Assembly: GCA_949752795.1 (NCBI GenBank)
Contig: OX457062.1
Coordinates: 89,269,777 to 89,333,776 of the forward strand
DNA from: Hyperoodon ampullatus
Lineage: Eukaryota > Chordata > Mammalia > Artiodactyla > Ziphiidae
Length of the DNA: 64,000 nucleotides
Direction of reading: 5' to 3'
Shown: piece by piece, positions 19,240 to 31,435 of the stretch
How positions within the stretch are numbered: the first letter of the stretch is position 1
Layout of the letters: each line of letters begins with the position of its first letter
The notes under the pieces: model-generated
Seen by the model: only the letters and a program-made list of their open reading frames with translations
Told to the model about the DNA's origin: nothing
Database searches by the model: none
Program-made: the position numbers and the translations under genes

Positions 19240-19335
19240 GGGAATCACCCTCAACTCCTCTCTCACACCTGCCCCCAGATCCAGTTAGTCACCAAGTCTG
19301 CTCTCCTTCCCTCTAAACCCCTTCTCTGAATATGC
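19240..19335 (+). repeat. L2 LINE fragment
   Basis: 'accctcaactcctctctcac' and 'ccagttagtcaccaagtctg' fit an internal L2 segment. Confidence 0.5.
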
Positions 19336-19850
19336 ACTTACGTCCTACTTCCCCGGGCACCAGTGTCACCCTCCCCAGCCTTCAACCACGAGGGGATAGA
19401 TGGGGAAGGTGGAGTGGCAGAGCCGGTAAGAAGTAGGGTCACAGGCAACCTGCTCGTTCCCACAGAAACCAAGCTCAGGGTGTGCTGAGACCATCCTGGG
19501 TCCCTGGGCTCTGGACAGTGGAGGGCTGGTGTAACTACGACAGAACCCCACAAAACACACCCCCATGTTTTCTCAATCGGCTGCCCTTGGCTCTCTGGGC
19601 CACTTTTAGCCAGAGCTCCCAGAAGGATATACAGACACGGCCTTCTGTCTGTGCTTGTGCGGAGCATGCTGTGTGGGTGCAGACACCTCTTCCCCCAGTG
19701 GGGCGGACAGCGCAGTGTACTTCCCACACCACCTGTCCAGAGTGAGGCCACACTCCACAGGTTAAGGGCACAGTGCTGCACGGGACTCCTGTCCAGACAC
19801 CAGCTGCAAGCGCGGGGGTTCCCAGGCCACCGCACTTCCGACTAATCAAG
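19336..19850. other. Unrecognised GC-rich intergenic sequence
   Basis: Open for 165 codons on the minus strand but with no family resemblance, no splice context and no upstream CpG island. Treated as chance. Confidence 0.4.
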
Positions 19851-19854
19851 GGGA

Positions 19855-20335
19855 GGAATGAGCTTTCCATAGCCCTCTTAGGGTCCCTGGCTGGGTCTAA
19901 AAATTGAACTGACAGATGAACAGGAGAAAAGCATACAAATATATTTGATTCAAGTTTTACGTGGCATGAGAGTTTTCATAAAGAAATGAAGACCCAGAGA
20001 AACAGACCCAGAAAACTACCTGTGTGCTTTCATGCTAGTTTTGATGAAGAGGGGCCCATCAGGGAGGAATGTGATGGGTTAGGGGGAGGAAGTAACTGTA
20101 GTAACCGGGGGAAGCTTCACAAGGCCTGTTAGTTAGGATTCTCCTTGGCGACTCAGCCTTTGGAGGTAAGGATGCTCCTTTTCTCCAGGTATGGGGAGGG
20201 CACCTCTCGCATGACTGTTTATGACCTGTTTCAGGGAAGAAGGGCAAGGAGAGGAGGAGGTCAAGATGAGTTTCCTGCTTCTGCTGTTTGCTCAAACTTC
20301 TTCAACTTAAAATACTCAAGGTGCCAGATTTGGGG
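19855..20335 (-). mobile_element. LTR of an old endogenous retrovirus-like element
   Basis: The minus strand carries the recalled LTR pattern: 'cccggttactacagttactt', 'cccatcacattcctccctga' and 'tatgcttttctcctgttcat'. It has no internal genes nearby. Family not assigned (ERV1-like is a guess). Confidence 0.5.
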
Positions 20336-20339
20336 GTAG

Positions 20340-20905
20340 CATGTCCTCAACCCCATCACCAGATAGCTAAAAATTCAGGGGTTCCTGCTACCTCCTCAGG
20401 CTTGATAATCCTCTAGAATGACTCCCAGAACTCAGGAAAGTGCTATACTTACTATTACAGGCTTATTACAGCAATAAAAGAATACAAATCAGGACCAGCC
20501 AAAAGAAGAGATTCATGGAGCAAGGTCTGGGAGGGTTCCAAACATGAAGTTACCATGGCCTCTCCCGGGGGAGTCAGGACGCATCACCCTCCTGGCACAC
20601 GGATGTGTATTGCCAACCACAAAGGTCATGTAGTTTTTACTGGGGTGTCATCATGTAGGCTTGATTGATTACCTCACTGGCCACTAGTCATTGAACTCAA
20701 TCCAGCTCCGCTTTCCATCTTGGAGCCCGAACCCTCTAATCACAGGTTGGTCTATTGACATGGCCTCCACCCTGACACTCCCCACAGGCTACACAAACCA
20801 TCAGGGCCCACCGTGAGCAACGAAGACACTCCTATCATTCCAAGGATTTAGAGGCTTCCTTCCAGGAGCCAGGGACAAAAGCCAGGCAAATTCCTTACTG
20901 TACAA
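20340..20905 (-). mobile_element. Second LTR, different family, same strand
   Basis: The minus strand reads through 'ttattgctgtaataagcctg' to 'tttcctgagttctgggagtc', an LTR polyadenylation region, followed by 'caggaacccctgaattttta'. No coding remnants of a provirus are seen. Family not assigned. Confidence 0.5.
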
Positions 20906-21779
20906 CTTCGTTTCCCCTCTGTACCCCCAGTTCCCTGAGTCATCTCTCCATGTCCTATATAGGGACCCCTTCACCTTTCTGTCTCCTTGGTGGCTGTCTG
21001 TATAGATGCCTCCATCCGCTGGGGCCTTGGGGTCCTTTTGGATCAGCAGTCTTGAGATATTTCTGTTCACTTCCTCTCTCGAACACCACATGGTGAACTC
21101 TTATGTGCTACGATCCACAGCATAGATTAAATCCCTGGGGTTTTAATCAGGGGTGATCACACAGAAGGGTGAATCTTCTTTTTGGGGGATTTTCTATGCT
21201 GTGTGTTCACAGTTACAGTAAACATGTCCTAAATACACAGGTACCCCATGCCTTCCAGCCCATGTCAGTGCATACACGTGTGTACTCCACACACACCACG
21301 AGTCCACACCTCATATCACCTCCCTTTAACACTCCCCCCAACCCACCTCATTGCCACTCTTCACACCTGTGGGGCTCTTGACCTGCCCCCGCTCACACTG
21401 TGGACTCCTCAGTGGATGTGTGCAGACTGTCTTGTGGGAGCCGGACTAGGAGCGGGGAGACTGGTGAAGAGGCCCACGCCATGGCCCAGGTGACAAGTGA
21501 CGGTGGCTGCACTAGAGTGGGGCCCTGGGCGCGCAGTAAACAGGGTCAAGATACAGCTGGGAAGGAGCATGGGTAGAGCTGATTAGGGGTTGACATGGGT
21601 GGGGGAGGGGGAGCGTCTAGGGTGCCTCCCAGGAAGCCTGTCTGAGTGGTGGGGTAGATGAAGTGGGTTGACAATAAAAGGGGGAGGACGAGATTTGGGG
21701 TGGCCGTCCCAGTCCTATGTCAGTGCTGTTACACATCCACGCATCCAAGAGGGAGGAGCGGAGGGTGGCGGTTACCCCG
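20906..21779. other. Unrecognised intergenic sequence
   Basis: Includes a CA-rich segment (about 21,265-21,310). No exon recognised. Confidence 0.4.
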
Positions 21780-21970
21780 TGTCTCCAGAGCACTGCGAGG
21801 TGTGCCCATCTTCATCATTCCACACCTACTATAGCGCATCCTAACCATTACCTGTAATCATGCCTGCCTTCTCCCAGCCTGTGAGCTTCTCGGGGGCAGG
21901 CACCAGGGCTTTCATCTTTGTGTCTGGCCCCCAAGCCCTGTACCTGTAAACCCTTGAAAAGTGGCTACTG
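21780..21970 (+). repeat. L2 3' end
   Basis: 'gtgagcttctcgggggcagg' followed by 'ctttcatctttgtgtctggc' is the L2 3' terminal pattern. Confidence 0.65.
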
Positions 21971-21994
21971 AACAGAGAGGCAGCCCTAGGTCTG

Positions 21995-22235
21995 TGGTAG
22001 CTCTCAGGCTCTGGAGCCAGATGGGCTTTGGGTTCAAATGGCTCTGATATTTATTTGGTATGACCATGGATAATTTATTTAACTTATCAGAGCCTCAGTT
22101 CATGTACCTTCAAAATGGGTATAATCATAGTACCTCTATGACACAGATATTTTAAGAATTAATTGAAATAATTCATGTTAAGTTCCCAGAAGAGTTCCTG
22201 ACATGGCAAGTGCCCAATTGATGTAATGTTAGGTT
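21995..22235 (+). repeat. MIR SINE
   Basis: 'ctctggagccagatgggctt', 'agagcctcagttcatgtacc' and 'tcaaaatgggtataatcata' in MIR order. Confidence 0.85.
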
Positions 22236-22244
22236 AAAGCAGGT

Positions 22245-23515
22245 TAAATTTGCCATTTTTATTGAGGTAAAATTCACATGCTTTATATAAAATTCATCCA
22301 TTTAAAGTGTAAAATTCAATGGTTTTTGTATATTCCTAGAATTGGACAACTATCACCCCAGTCTAATTTTAGAATATTTTCATCCTCACAAAAAGAAACC
22401 CGATATCCATTTAGCAGTCACTCCCCATTCCCGCTCAGCCAGAGCCAACCACTTTCCTATTTCTGCCTCTATAGATTTGCCTATTTTGGATACTTGATAT
22501 AAATAGAATCATGCAATATATGATCTTCTGTGCCTCTTCTACTCAGCATGTTTTCAAGATTCATCTTGTTGTAACATGTATCAGTATTTCACTTCTTTTT
22601 ATTGCTGAATAATACTCCATCCTATAAGTATGCCAAATTTTGTTTATCCATTCATTTGTTGAAGATTGTTTCCACTTTTTCGTTATGAATCATGCTGCTA
22701 TGAACATTCATGTATGAGTTTTTGTGTGGGTGTATGTTTTCATTTCTCTTGGGTACATAACTAGGAGTAGAATTGCTGGGTCACATGGTAACTATAGGTC
22801 AAATGTTAACTCTGCTCAACACTTTGTAGAACTGCCAGCCTATTTTCCAAAGGGGTTGCACCATTTTACACACCCAATTTCTCACCAACACTTGTTATTA
22901 CCTATCTTTCTGACTATGGGCATCCTAGAGGATGTGAAGTGGTTTCTTACTGTGGTTTTGATTTCCATTTCTCTGATGACTTATGATATTGAGCATGTCT
23001 TCATGTGTTTATTAGCCATTTATATATTTTGTTTCAAGAAATGTCTTCAAATCCTTTGCCTATTTTTAAATTGGGTTGTCTTTTTATTACTGTAAAAGTT
23101 CTTTATGTGTTCTGGATGCTAGTCCCTTATCAGGTATATTATTTGCAAATATTTTCTCCCTTTCTGTGTGTTGTCCTTACATTTAAAAAATTATAACATT
23201 TGCAACACAAAAGTTTTCGATTTTGATGTTGAATTTATATCTCCTTTTGTTGGTTGTGCTTTTGGTGCCATATATATAAAAAAATTGACTAATCCAAAGT
23301 CACGGAGATTTAATCCTATTTTTTCTTCTAATAGTTTTCTAGTTTTAGCTGTTACATTTTGGGCCTATGATCCATTTTAAATTAATTTTTCAGTATGTTG
23401 TATTAAGGTCCCTGACTTTGCATGTGGGTAGCTAGTGGTCCCAGCGCCATTTGTTGAAAAGATTATTCTTTCTCCCATGGAATTGTTTTGGTAAGCTGCC
23501 ATTTTTGAAGGTCAC
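22245..23515 (-). mobile_element. L1M LINE 3' half (ORF2 end and 3' UTR)
   Basis: The plus strand reads L1 in reverse: 'tttattgaggtaaaattcac', 'aattgctgggtcacatggta', 'gatgtgaagtggtttcttac', 'atttgttgaaaagattattc'. Decayed, 5'-truncated, about 1.27 kb. Confidence 0.92.
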
Positions 23516-23985
23516 ACTGGGTCAGATATAGATAATTTCATAGGGTACGATTTAGTTTTATTACAGTGTTAATGTGAATGAAGCAAAATGAGAAATAATT
23601 GCAGTTTCCTATTTTGCCACCAGATGGCAACAGTCTCCCAGATTTCTTATCCCTCACTGGGCTGAACGTGGGAACACGTTTTATAATCAAGTATCCTCCA
23701 CAAGAGTCTTTCCCTGTTTTTCTCTAACCTCCTGAAACCCTTGACATTGGCTTCTCCAGCATTGTAAATCTCTGTCCTTTATTTTTTTAATTTAGCTGAA
23801 ACGTGGGGTTTTCTGTTCTCAGGTGGAGAGTGAGGTAGTGGGGGGAGGTCATGGTTTAGGCTGGTCGAGTGTATTCAAACTAGAATTTGACTCATAAACA
23901 CTCAGTTATAAAAGTACTACAAGTTCATTATAGAAGTGAAAAGTGTAATCAAGCCGTTCTCAACTTTCAAAAAGCCTAAAGGCTA
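23516..23985. other. Non-repeat interval with CTCF-like site
   Basis: Not recognised as a repeat. Carries CCACCAGATGGCA at 23,617-23,629. Confidence 0.45.
23617..23629 (+). promoter_or_regulatory. CTCF-like motif
   Basis: CCACCAGATGGCA fits CCASYAGRKGGCR at every position. Flanks read TTTTG before and ACAG after. It is in non-repeat sequence between two L1 fragments. Occupancy is unknown. Confidence 0.5.
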
Positions 23986-24057
23986 CACTCAGATATGTAT
24001 GACTGATTCACTTTGTTATAAAGCAGAAACTAATAAAAAAAAAAAAAAAAAAAAAGA
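23986..24057 (+). mobile_element. Very short L1 3' end with poly(A)
   Basis: 'tgattcactttgttataaag' then 'cagaaactaata' and a long A-run. Same terminus as the L1 at 32,225, severely 5'-truncated. Confidence 0.85.
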
Positions 24058-26194
24058 GTACATCTGAGGTGGGATGACAAAATGACATCCAGCCCTATAA
24101 CGGGGGCCCTGCCTTATCAATCCCAGATCTGCATTATGGGGCCCAGCCCACCAATCATACGGCCTGCAGCACTGTCCCTGGCACACCAGGGGAGAAGTGA
24201 GAGTGAGAAGTGAAAGAGCTTGCCTACCTTCCTTTCTGGAATGAATACCTTCTGCTCTGACTCACTGGCCTCTCTTGCCTGTTTCTCAAAGTATTAGCCG
24301 TTCTGAAGTCCCAGAATCTACTGGGAGGAGTGTTGCTACATCCTCACCTCCGGGCTTCCTAACCGTGCACGCGGTTGAAGGGCCACCTTTCCTCCCAATT
24401 CCCCTAGAGACAGCAGATTTTACCTGTGAATTCTGTTGATGGGGCCCATTCCATAGTCTGCAGGCTCCATTCATTTATAAGACATTGCTACTTTCAATTT
24501 TTCACCAATTAAAAAAAAAGCCCAATGGAAATATGCATTTACTCACCACGTAGTTGCACAGCTCAGCTGAAATATCAAGAGTTCTTAGCTTTTGGCTCAA
24601 GGTAGTAAAAAATTGCCATCTCTTTGTTGATCAGAAGCACAGATTGACATGTATGATTTTGACTAACAAAAGCAGGTCGATAAAATGTCATTTAATAAAT
24701 AATGGGGGGATATAAAGATGGCAGGCTTGGAAGCCTGGGCTGCGATGATGTGTCTTAGGCGCCGGACATGTGTGCTCAGCTGCCGGCCTCCCCTTCTCCA
24801 CTGTTGCTCTGGGGGCGGGCCTCACTCCTGCCCCCCACGGGCTTTCTCACGTGGATTTCAGAGTCCTCAGCTCCCTCACCGCTCCCACACCTCCCACCTG
24901 CATCTGTGGGCTCTGAACCCCAGCGTCAGAACAGACTGTGAACCCTCTTTTCCTGACACCCACCGAGCAGTCTGTCCCGGGGTAGCCGAGACAGTGGCTG
25001 CAGGAGAGGACAGCTCTGACCGCCGGGGCTGTGCTAACCCGAAGCTGGTCTTTCAGTGCTCTGGGAGCTATTACCGTCTGTCCGTCAGCAGCTTCAGGGA
25101 GCCAGAAGTAATGACCCAGACCCATTCAGGGAGCGAGCAAGGGGAAGGGGTCCCCACTTTGATGTGAGCAACAGGGTCAGGGAGGGAGTAGGCAGTGAGA
25201 GCCAGGGCCGGGCTGCTGGTGGCATCTCCTCTCCCAGCCAGGCCTCCACGCAGAGGCCAGCTTGTCCTCATCACCCCTTTCATGTCTCCCTTCTCTGGGG
25301 CCAGGTCTCTGCCCAAGCCTCTGGACTGCCCTGGGCTCCTGGTCCCGCCCCTCCAGCCCGTGTCCCAGATGTGGCCCCATCGCCTGCCCACACACCCTCC
25401 TCAGAGGGGGAGTGAGGCAGTGGGTGGGCAGGTAGTGCCCAAGGTGGGAACCAAACCCACCTGCTTCATCTGTCCTTGATTCTACAGGGCAGGTGGTAAC
25501 TGCTTCCTGCAGGAAGCACCCAGCCTGAGAGAGAAGAGCATCTTACCTTTGGAACCAGAAATCCCAGGGCCAGGAGGGATCTCTACCTTCTGCTACATTC
25601 GTAGCAGGCAGCTGCCCAGCCTGGCCTTGCACACTTGCACGGCAGGAGCACTATCTCCTGAGGGCCCCGCACTCATGGGTGGAGGGAGGAGATGGGAGAA
25701 CAGGGAGCGAGGTAGGGAGATGGAAGACAGAAGGACAGACAGAAGGAGAGAGCCACCGGCTCCCCTCACTGTGGCCAGAGTCACACACACACACACACCT
25801 CTTACAGCCAGGCCTGAAAGGCTGTCAGCAGCTGGGGAGTCTGGCCTTTTTCCTGTCTAAAGTTACAGAATTTTCCAGAAGTTTCCCTGTCTTTTTTATT
25901 TTTCCTGGCGTTAGAAACCAGATTTTCTCCTGTCCCCCTACTTCTCTGGCCTAGAGAAGAAAAGCCAAAGAGGGAAAGCAAGCAGACAGAGGGCCTGCGG
26001 TCACACCAAAGGCCGACCCTTCCCTTCTTCCCTCCTACTCAGAGTTCCCGGAGCCTAACTGACAGTACCTGTAACATCCAACACCTGTTGCCCGCACGGA
26101 GCCTCTTGCCTGTGTTAGCTTATTTAAAGGACAGCAGCCCTGAGAAGAGAGGAAAGAGCATCTCATAATGGAGGATGATTCAGCTGCATCTTAT
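24058..26194. other. Unrecognised GC-rich intergenic sequence
   Basis: No exon, CpG island or repeat recognised except an (AC)8 run at 25,782-25,798. Several overlapping open frames of 60-150 codons reflect GC content. Confidence 0.4.
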
Positions 26195-26350
26195 TTTTAT
26201 TCTGCTGATGGCTAGCTGGGTCACAGTCTCTCAGGCCTCAGTGTCCTCACCTGTAAAATGGGTAGGATGGGGCAAAGTCTATGATCCCAGTCTCTAGCAA
26301 AGACAATCTCTGAGATCACTTCTAGCTGCAGGACCCTGAGTCTGATTGTT
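26195..26350 (+). repeat. MIR fragment
   Basis: 'ctgggtcacagtctctcagg', 'cctcagtgtcctcacctgta' and 'aaaatgggtaggatgg' in MIR order. Confidence 0.7.
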
Positions 26351-26619
26351 CTGAGACTACTCATTTGGAAGAAGAAACAATGCCCTCAGCCCCTTGCCTG
26401 GAACCCACAGGGTTTCTGCCTAAGAACCTTTAGCATCTCAGAGAAAGACAGTGTAATCACTCAATATTTGGATCCAACTTTGGAGGCTTGTTCTAGGCCC
26501 TGAGCCTTCCAGAAGGGCCCTGGGGACACGGTGTCCTTAGCATTCTGCCCAGAACCTGGGCTGGGAGGCACGTTCCTACTATCCCAGGCAGTGAGTGATC
26601 ACAGGAGAGTCAAAGCAAC
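26351..26619. other. Unrecognised sequence
   Basis: Nothing recognised. Confidence 0.4.
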
Positions 26620-26825
26620 ACCAAGTAGCTTATACTGAGTACTTACCGTGTGTGCTGTGCTGTGTGTTTTATCTATGTGATCTCATTAAATCCTCACAGC
26701 ACTGCCACATAGTAGGTATTTTAGAGACCAGGAAATCGAGTTAGGCAAATTGCCCAGTGGCTGGTAGCTTGGAAGTGAGGGGGCTGAGAATTGCACACAC
26801 GTTCTTATCCACTGTGCTATCGTGG
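26620..26825 (-). repeat. MIR SINE
   Basis: 'tatgtgatctcattaaatcc', 'tcacagcactgccacatagt' and 'cttatccactgtgctat' are reverse MIR in order. Confidence 0.85.
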
Positions 26826-27030
26826 GCCCGATTTCAGACACAGTCTTAGATTTTCACCAATTTTTCCAGAAAGGAGGCGGGTCTCTGGTTAGGCTCTTTG
26901 GTCCATTAGTATGTTTTTCTGGAGTCCTCACAGGATGAAGAACAGCCCTAAATATGCTACCTTTACTACAGTTTGTGGGAGAAGCAGGAAAAGAAAAGAA
27001 GTTGGGTCCTCCCTACCTTGAGAAAGACTG
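26826..27030. other. Unrecognised sequence
   Basis: Nothing recognised. Confidence 0.4.
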
Positions 27031-27156
27031 GGGACTTCCCTGGCGGTCCAGTGGTTAAGACTCCACGCTTCCAATGCTGGGGGCATGGGTTTGATCCCTG
27101 GTCGGGGAACTGAGATCCCACATGCCGCGTGGCGTGGTCAAAAAAAAATAAAAAAA
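27031..27156 (+). mobile_element. Short CHR/Bov-tA-type SINE with TSD
   Basis: 'cttccctggcggtccagtgg' head, B-box-like 'ggtttgatccctggtcgggg', A-rich tail. TSD GAGAAAGACTGG (about 27,020) and GAGAAAGTCTGG (27,157-27,168), one mismatch. Confidence 0.92.
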
Positions 27157-27168
27157 GAGAAAGTCTGG

Positions 27169-29176
27169 AGTCCCAAGCTGGACCTGGGAGTTGCCAGGCA
27201 ATGACTGAGCAGTTAGAGCCTCAGGAGGGAATGTGAGGAACCCCCCACCGTAGCTCAGAAGATCACCCCGAGAATAGGGTGGGAACACAGGTGCTCCCCA
27301 AACTGGATGATTCACCACAGATGAAGCTGGAGACCTTGGGAGTGGAGGACATGGCAGACACTCCCAGCCAAGACACCCTGCCGGGAAATGAGCAGATTCA
27401 AGGGACAGCACAGCATCGCGGGCAGCCCCCGAAGAGCCTTGGATTCCTTGAGATGTGTGCAGTGGTTTGAAGGTGCTGATATGCGGCCAGGACTCCTGGG
27501 TTCCTGATTTGCAGGCCAGAAGCCCCAGATACCGGGATAAGGGAGCCGCCAAGATCTGGCCTCAAATCCTTTCCCTGTCCCAGAATCGGAGGGGGAGGGG
27601 TGAGGTTACTGTATCAAAAGGTTTCTTTCCTTCCCATCCTCCAAGCAGGTTCACTCAGCGCCCAGCATCACTCATCCCTGGGCAATTTATCTGCCACCAG
27701 TGGTGCTGCCTGGTGCAGGGCGAGGGAAGGGGAGGCAGAGCAGGGAGGAGAGCAGAGGGGAGCCCTGGGGCGTGGGGGACACTGGCGGCTTTGTCTCCCA
27801 TGCCCACCTTTTGGGGGAGGGGCGGGGTTTGTCGGCAGCCCGGCACCCTCTCCGGCACGCAGCCCTGCGTCTGGGTCAGGGAATTAGCTCTCTTCGCCTC
27901 CCCAGCGTGAATGAGCCCTGAGAGGCCATGACAAGAGCTGTCAGGGCTGGTGTCCTGTCCCAGCAACTGCTGACAAAGCCAGGCATCTCAGGACACCTGG
28001 GAAAGACAGGACCGGGAGAGCAGGGTCCAGGGCCCAAAGGGGGCAGTGCAGATGGGGACACAGCAACCTTTGGGCGCACCTGACCAGCGCTGGCCATGGA
28101 GAGCTTCCTGCCAGGGGGCTCTGTCCCTGACCTGCCTCCCTGCACCTTGACTCTGCACGCAGTGTCCTCCGCCCTCCATCCCCCTCCCTGCTTAGGGCCA
28201 GGCTCTCAGCTTCTCTGGAGAGCTCGTCCTGCAGGGGATGAGGATGGGCACGAGCTTCAAGGTGAAGCAGGTGACAGCGACTGTCTTGGCCTTGGTCCAG
28301 GGCCTGCCCTCCTGGCCTCTCCTCTCAGCTCTGTGCTGGGTGATGCCAACCAGCCTGCCAAGTGCCAGAGGCTGAAGCTGGGAAGCGTGTGAACCAGTGG
28401 GGGACGTCCTCTTGGGTAGGATACCCGGATGACCCACAGATCCCCACATGGGCCTGTCCTGGGAGGAAGCTGAGCCTCTGTGGGAGCTGGGCCTCCACCA
28501 GAGAGGAGTAGAAACCACCTGGGGATGGGCCTCGTCATGGTCCCCAAGTCTTCCTGGGCCCTATGGCCCAACAACACTATGAGCAGGGACCTTACTGGGC
28601 TTGCATTTCTACCTGGTGAGGACGTTCTGGGGGCTAAGGTTCTAGGCCCTGAGCCCCAGCCCAGCTCATCCCCAAACCAAGAGGCCAAGTAACTGCCTCA
28701 GAGGGCGGGGCTGGTGACAGCGGCTGACAGCTTCTCTCCAATACTCTGGCTTATTAGTAGTGCATGGCCACCGTCTCAGCAGGAAACTTGCCCAGGACTG
28801 CGTTCTGCCTCCTCTGTCTCATATTGTCCAAAGAACAGTGCCCCATCACCAGTTGTCTCGTCCGCCCCTCCTTCTGGCCAGCCCTAAAATCAACCTGTGT
28901 GGGCTCCAGGCCAGGGTCTGGGGTGGCAGGACTGGGAGAAGACATCTCTGACCTTACAGCCCCTGCAAAGGGGTAAAGCCTCAGGGAGATCTGGAACCTT
29001 CCTGGTGCCCGGGAACTCAGGGTCCTGGGAAGGCCTCGGAGAATCCAGGCGGGTCCCCTGAGTCATAGCAAGGCTCCAACTCCTGTTGCCGTCAACAGAG
29101 CTGAACCTGGACAGAAGCGTAGGAGCAGGAGGTACAGTTCCTGAACCCAAGGGGCTGGCGCTCTAGTTGGAAAGAC
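27169..29176. other. Unrecognised GC-rich intergenic sequence
   Basis: No repeat family or credible exon recognised over 2 kb. Overlapping open frames on both strands show no family resemblance. Confidence 0.4.
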
Positions 29177-29188
29177 AAAAATGCAGTG

Positions 29189-29398
29189 AGGGGCTTCCCT
29201 GGTGGTGCAGTGGTTGAGAGTCCACCTGCCGATGCAGGGGACACGGGTTCGTGCCCTGGTCTGGGAAGATCCCACATGCCGCGGAGCAGCTGGGCCCGTG
29301 AGCCATGGCCGCTGAGCCTGCGCGTCCGGAGCCTGTGCTCCGCAACGGGAGAGGCCACAACAGTGAGAGGCTAGCGTACCACAAAAAAAATAAAAATA
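29189..29398 (+). mobile_element. CHR-2 SINE with TSD
   Basis: Full-length plus-strand copy ending in A-rich tail. TSD AAAATGCAGTG on both sides (29,178 and about 29,401). Confidence 0.95.
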
Positions 29399-29411
29399 AA
29401 AAAAATGCAGT

Positions 29412-30359
29412 GTGAACCGATCAGGAGTAACTGGTGAGCTGAGACTTCTGATCTGACTGTGCCGTATCTGTTCACTAACCCCGCTGGGCCCAGGCTCTGT
29501 GCTGGGCAGTGGTGATGCATGTGAAGTTGCAGCCCCATCCTCCAGAGCATGTTTCAGACACATACAGGGTGTTATGAGGCCCCAGGCAGTGCAGGTGCAG
29601 CCTGGAGGGTTGGAGCTCCAGGTGGAGGGAGGGGAAGGGCGTCTCCAGGGGACAGTGGCCGGGATTACAGGTGGGTCTGCAGGGGGGGTGGTGTAGCTGG
29701 AGCACAGGGCTGGGGCAGGAAGAGGCATGGCTGGGGAGTGGAGCAAGGGCCTGGTGACCTGCAGGTAAGGGAGTCTGAGGGTGAAGCAGGGAAGCCCAGG
29801 GCGGTGGGCAGTCGTGGGCAGTCTTGGGTCCGAGCTATGGGGACCAGGAGGCCTGAGCCGTGCAATTAGCCTCCGGTGACTAAAGGACAGTTTCCTGAGC
29901 TGCCTGTTTTACTGTCATGGCCTCAGCAGCGGCAGACAGGCCACCTCTCAGTCTCAAAACCCCCAGAGATGCCCTGTCCTTGGCTCTTCTTGGGTCCGAG
30001 GTCCACACTCAGCCCTTCTATGTGCCACATGGGCCTGGAAGGAGCCTGGGAGGGTCAGTTTGACTGGTGGTTCTTAGGGTCTTTCTTGCCCTCTCCAGGG
30101 GCTCTGTTCCTGATGCCCCACAGACAGCCCCACCCAGCTGGCTGGACCCTGGAGTCTCTGGCTGCAGTTGAAACCTCACAGAGAGGATGGGGAGGCTTGC
30201 AGAGGCCTCTAGGGTTCCCATCAGAAAGATGGGAGAGGAAGGCATCCACTGACAGGCACACTCCTGGGTCCTGACCCGGGCCTGAGGCCAAGAATTCTCA
30301 TAACAGAGTCAAGCTCTGAAATATGAATGGCTGCCCGTCATCTGTCTCACTGCCTCTGC
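29412..30359. other. Unrecognised intergenic sequence
   Basis: No feature recognised. The open frames that run into the SINE are chance. Confidence 0.4.
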
Positions 30360-30430
30360 CGTCGTTTCTGCTATGGTCTCTCTCTATCCCTCTCATCCTC
30401 TCTCACTCTGCCTCTGTCTCTCTGTATCTG

Positions 30431-30485
<55 letters not shown>
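30360..30485. repeat. (CT)n microsatellite with degenerate flank
   Basis: Pure CT run at 30,432-30,476, with degenerate CTCTCTGT-type sequence to the left. It encodes an apparent Ser/Leu repeat that is not a protein. Confidence 0.95.
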
Positions 30486-30486
<1 letters not shown>

Positions 30487-31284
30487 GCTGTTGTTTGAGT
30501 CCACCCCTCTGCTGTTCCCTATCTAGTGCCTTTTCCTTCCTATTTAGACCTGAATCTCCCCTCCTCTCTCTCTGCCCAAACCGCCCCCATTTTCTCTGTC
30601 TTGATTGGCTTTCTTTGTGTGAAGTCCCTCCTCTCCTCTGGTGGCAGCTTCAGCCACATCCTCTCTGCAGCCCCCCATACAGCAGGGGTGGTGCAGGGCA
30701 GGCCCAGCGGCCTCACTTGTCCCCAGGACCCCCTCACGGAGACCAGGAGACCACCGGGCTCTCCTCCAGGCATTGGGAAGCCAGCCCTGTGGCTGGCGGG
30801 TAGTGGGGGGCGGGCTTTAGCTCCCCCAGCAAACAACCGAAGTACTAAGGTGCCTGCCCGGCTAACGTTTCCAGACCAGCCCCCTTGCTCTCTCTTCCAG
30901 AGGGGCTGCCTCCCCTAATCCCCTCCTGAGTGGAAATGCTGAGCCTCCACCACCCAAAGCCTGTCACCAAACCTACACTGAGTCCCCAGGTCCCACATAC
31001 AGAGTGTCCCCTCTCTGCTGCGAAGGGGGAGGAGGGGGGAAGGGGAGGAGAGGGCGTCTGTGTGCGTGGAAGCTTCTCTCTCACCCCCATTGCACTCCCC
31101 TCCGCCACCAGGCCGGCTGAAGCCCCTCCTTCCGATGTCAGGATAAACGTCCCCACCTCAGAGACCACTGCCCACCCCTCCTCCAGACTCTGGGTCCTTC
31201 TACGCAGCCTGACGCCCCTGGCCCATCACATAGGCCCCTCTGTGTGATGTGTGTCCCCTTCAGACACTGCCCGCCTGCGGCTCA
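30486..31284. other. Unrecognised C-rich intergenic sequence
   Basis: No exon or repeat recognised. A purine tract GAGGAGGGGGGAAGGGGAGG at about 31,028. Confidence 0.4.
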
Positions 31285-31435
31285 GGGGAGGGAGTGTTTA
31301 CTGAAAATCTACAATGGGCCAGTTGCTAAACTAGGATCTTTCATACCATCTACCTGATTTAATCATCCCAGGAACTGCGGATGGAGGGAACCCGCAGGAG
31401 GGAACTGCGGATCAGAGAGGCGAACAGTCAGCCCC
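31285..31435 (-). repeat. MIR fragment
   Basis: 'tttactgaaaatctacaatg' and 'tacctgatttaatcatccca' resemble the reverse 3' half of MIR. The right side has a local duplication of GGAACTGCGGAT. Confidence 0.6.

Noticed and set aside
19338..19835. 165-codon minus-strand ORF
   Set aside because: GC-rich chance frame with no domain, no conserved motif and no island or splice signals.
27055..27552. 165-codon minus-strand ORF
   Set aside because: Its C-terminal part is a SINE tail and body; the remainder is unrecognised.
29063..29746. 227-codon minus-strand ORF
   Set aside because: The middle is a CHR-2 SINE read in reverse. The flanks have no family resemblance and no promoter or splice context.
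30327..30803. 158-codon ORF with Ser/Leu repeats
   Set aside because: Translation of the (CT)n microsatellite and flank.
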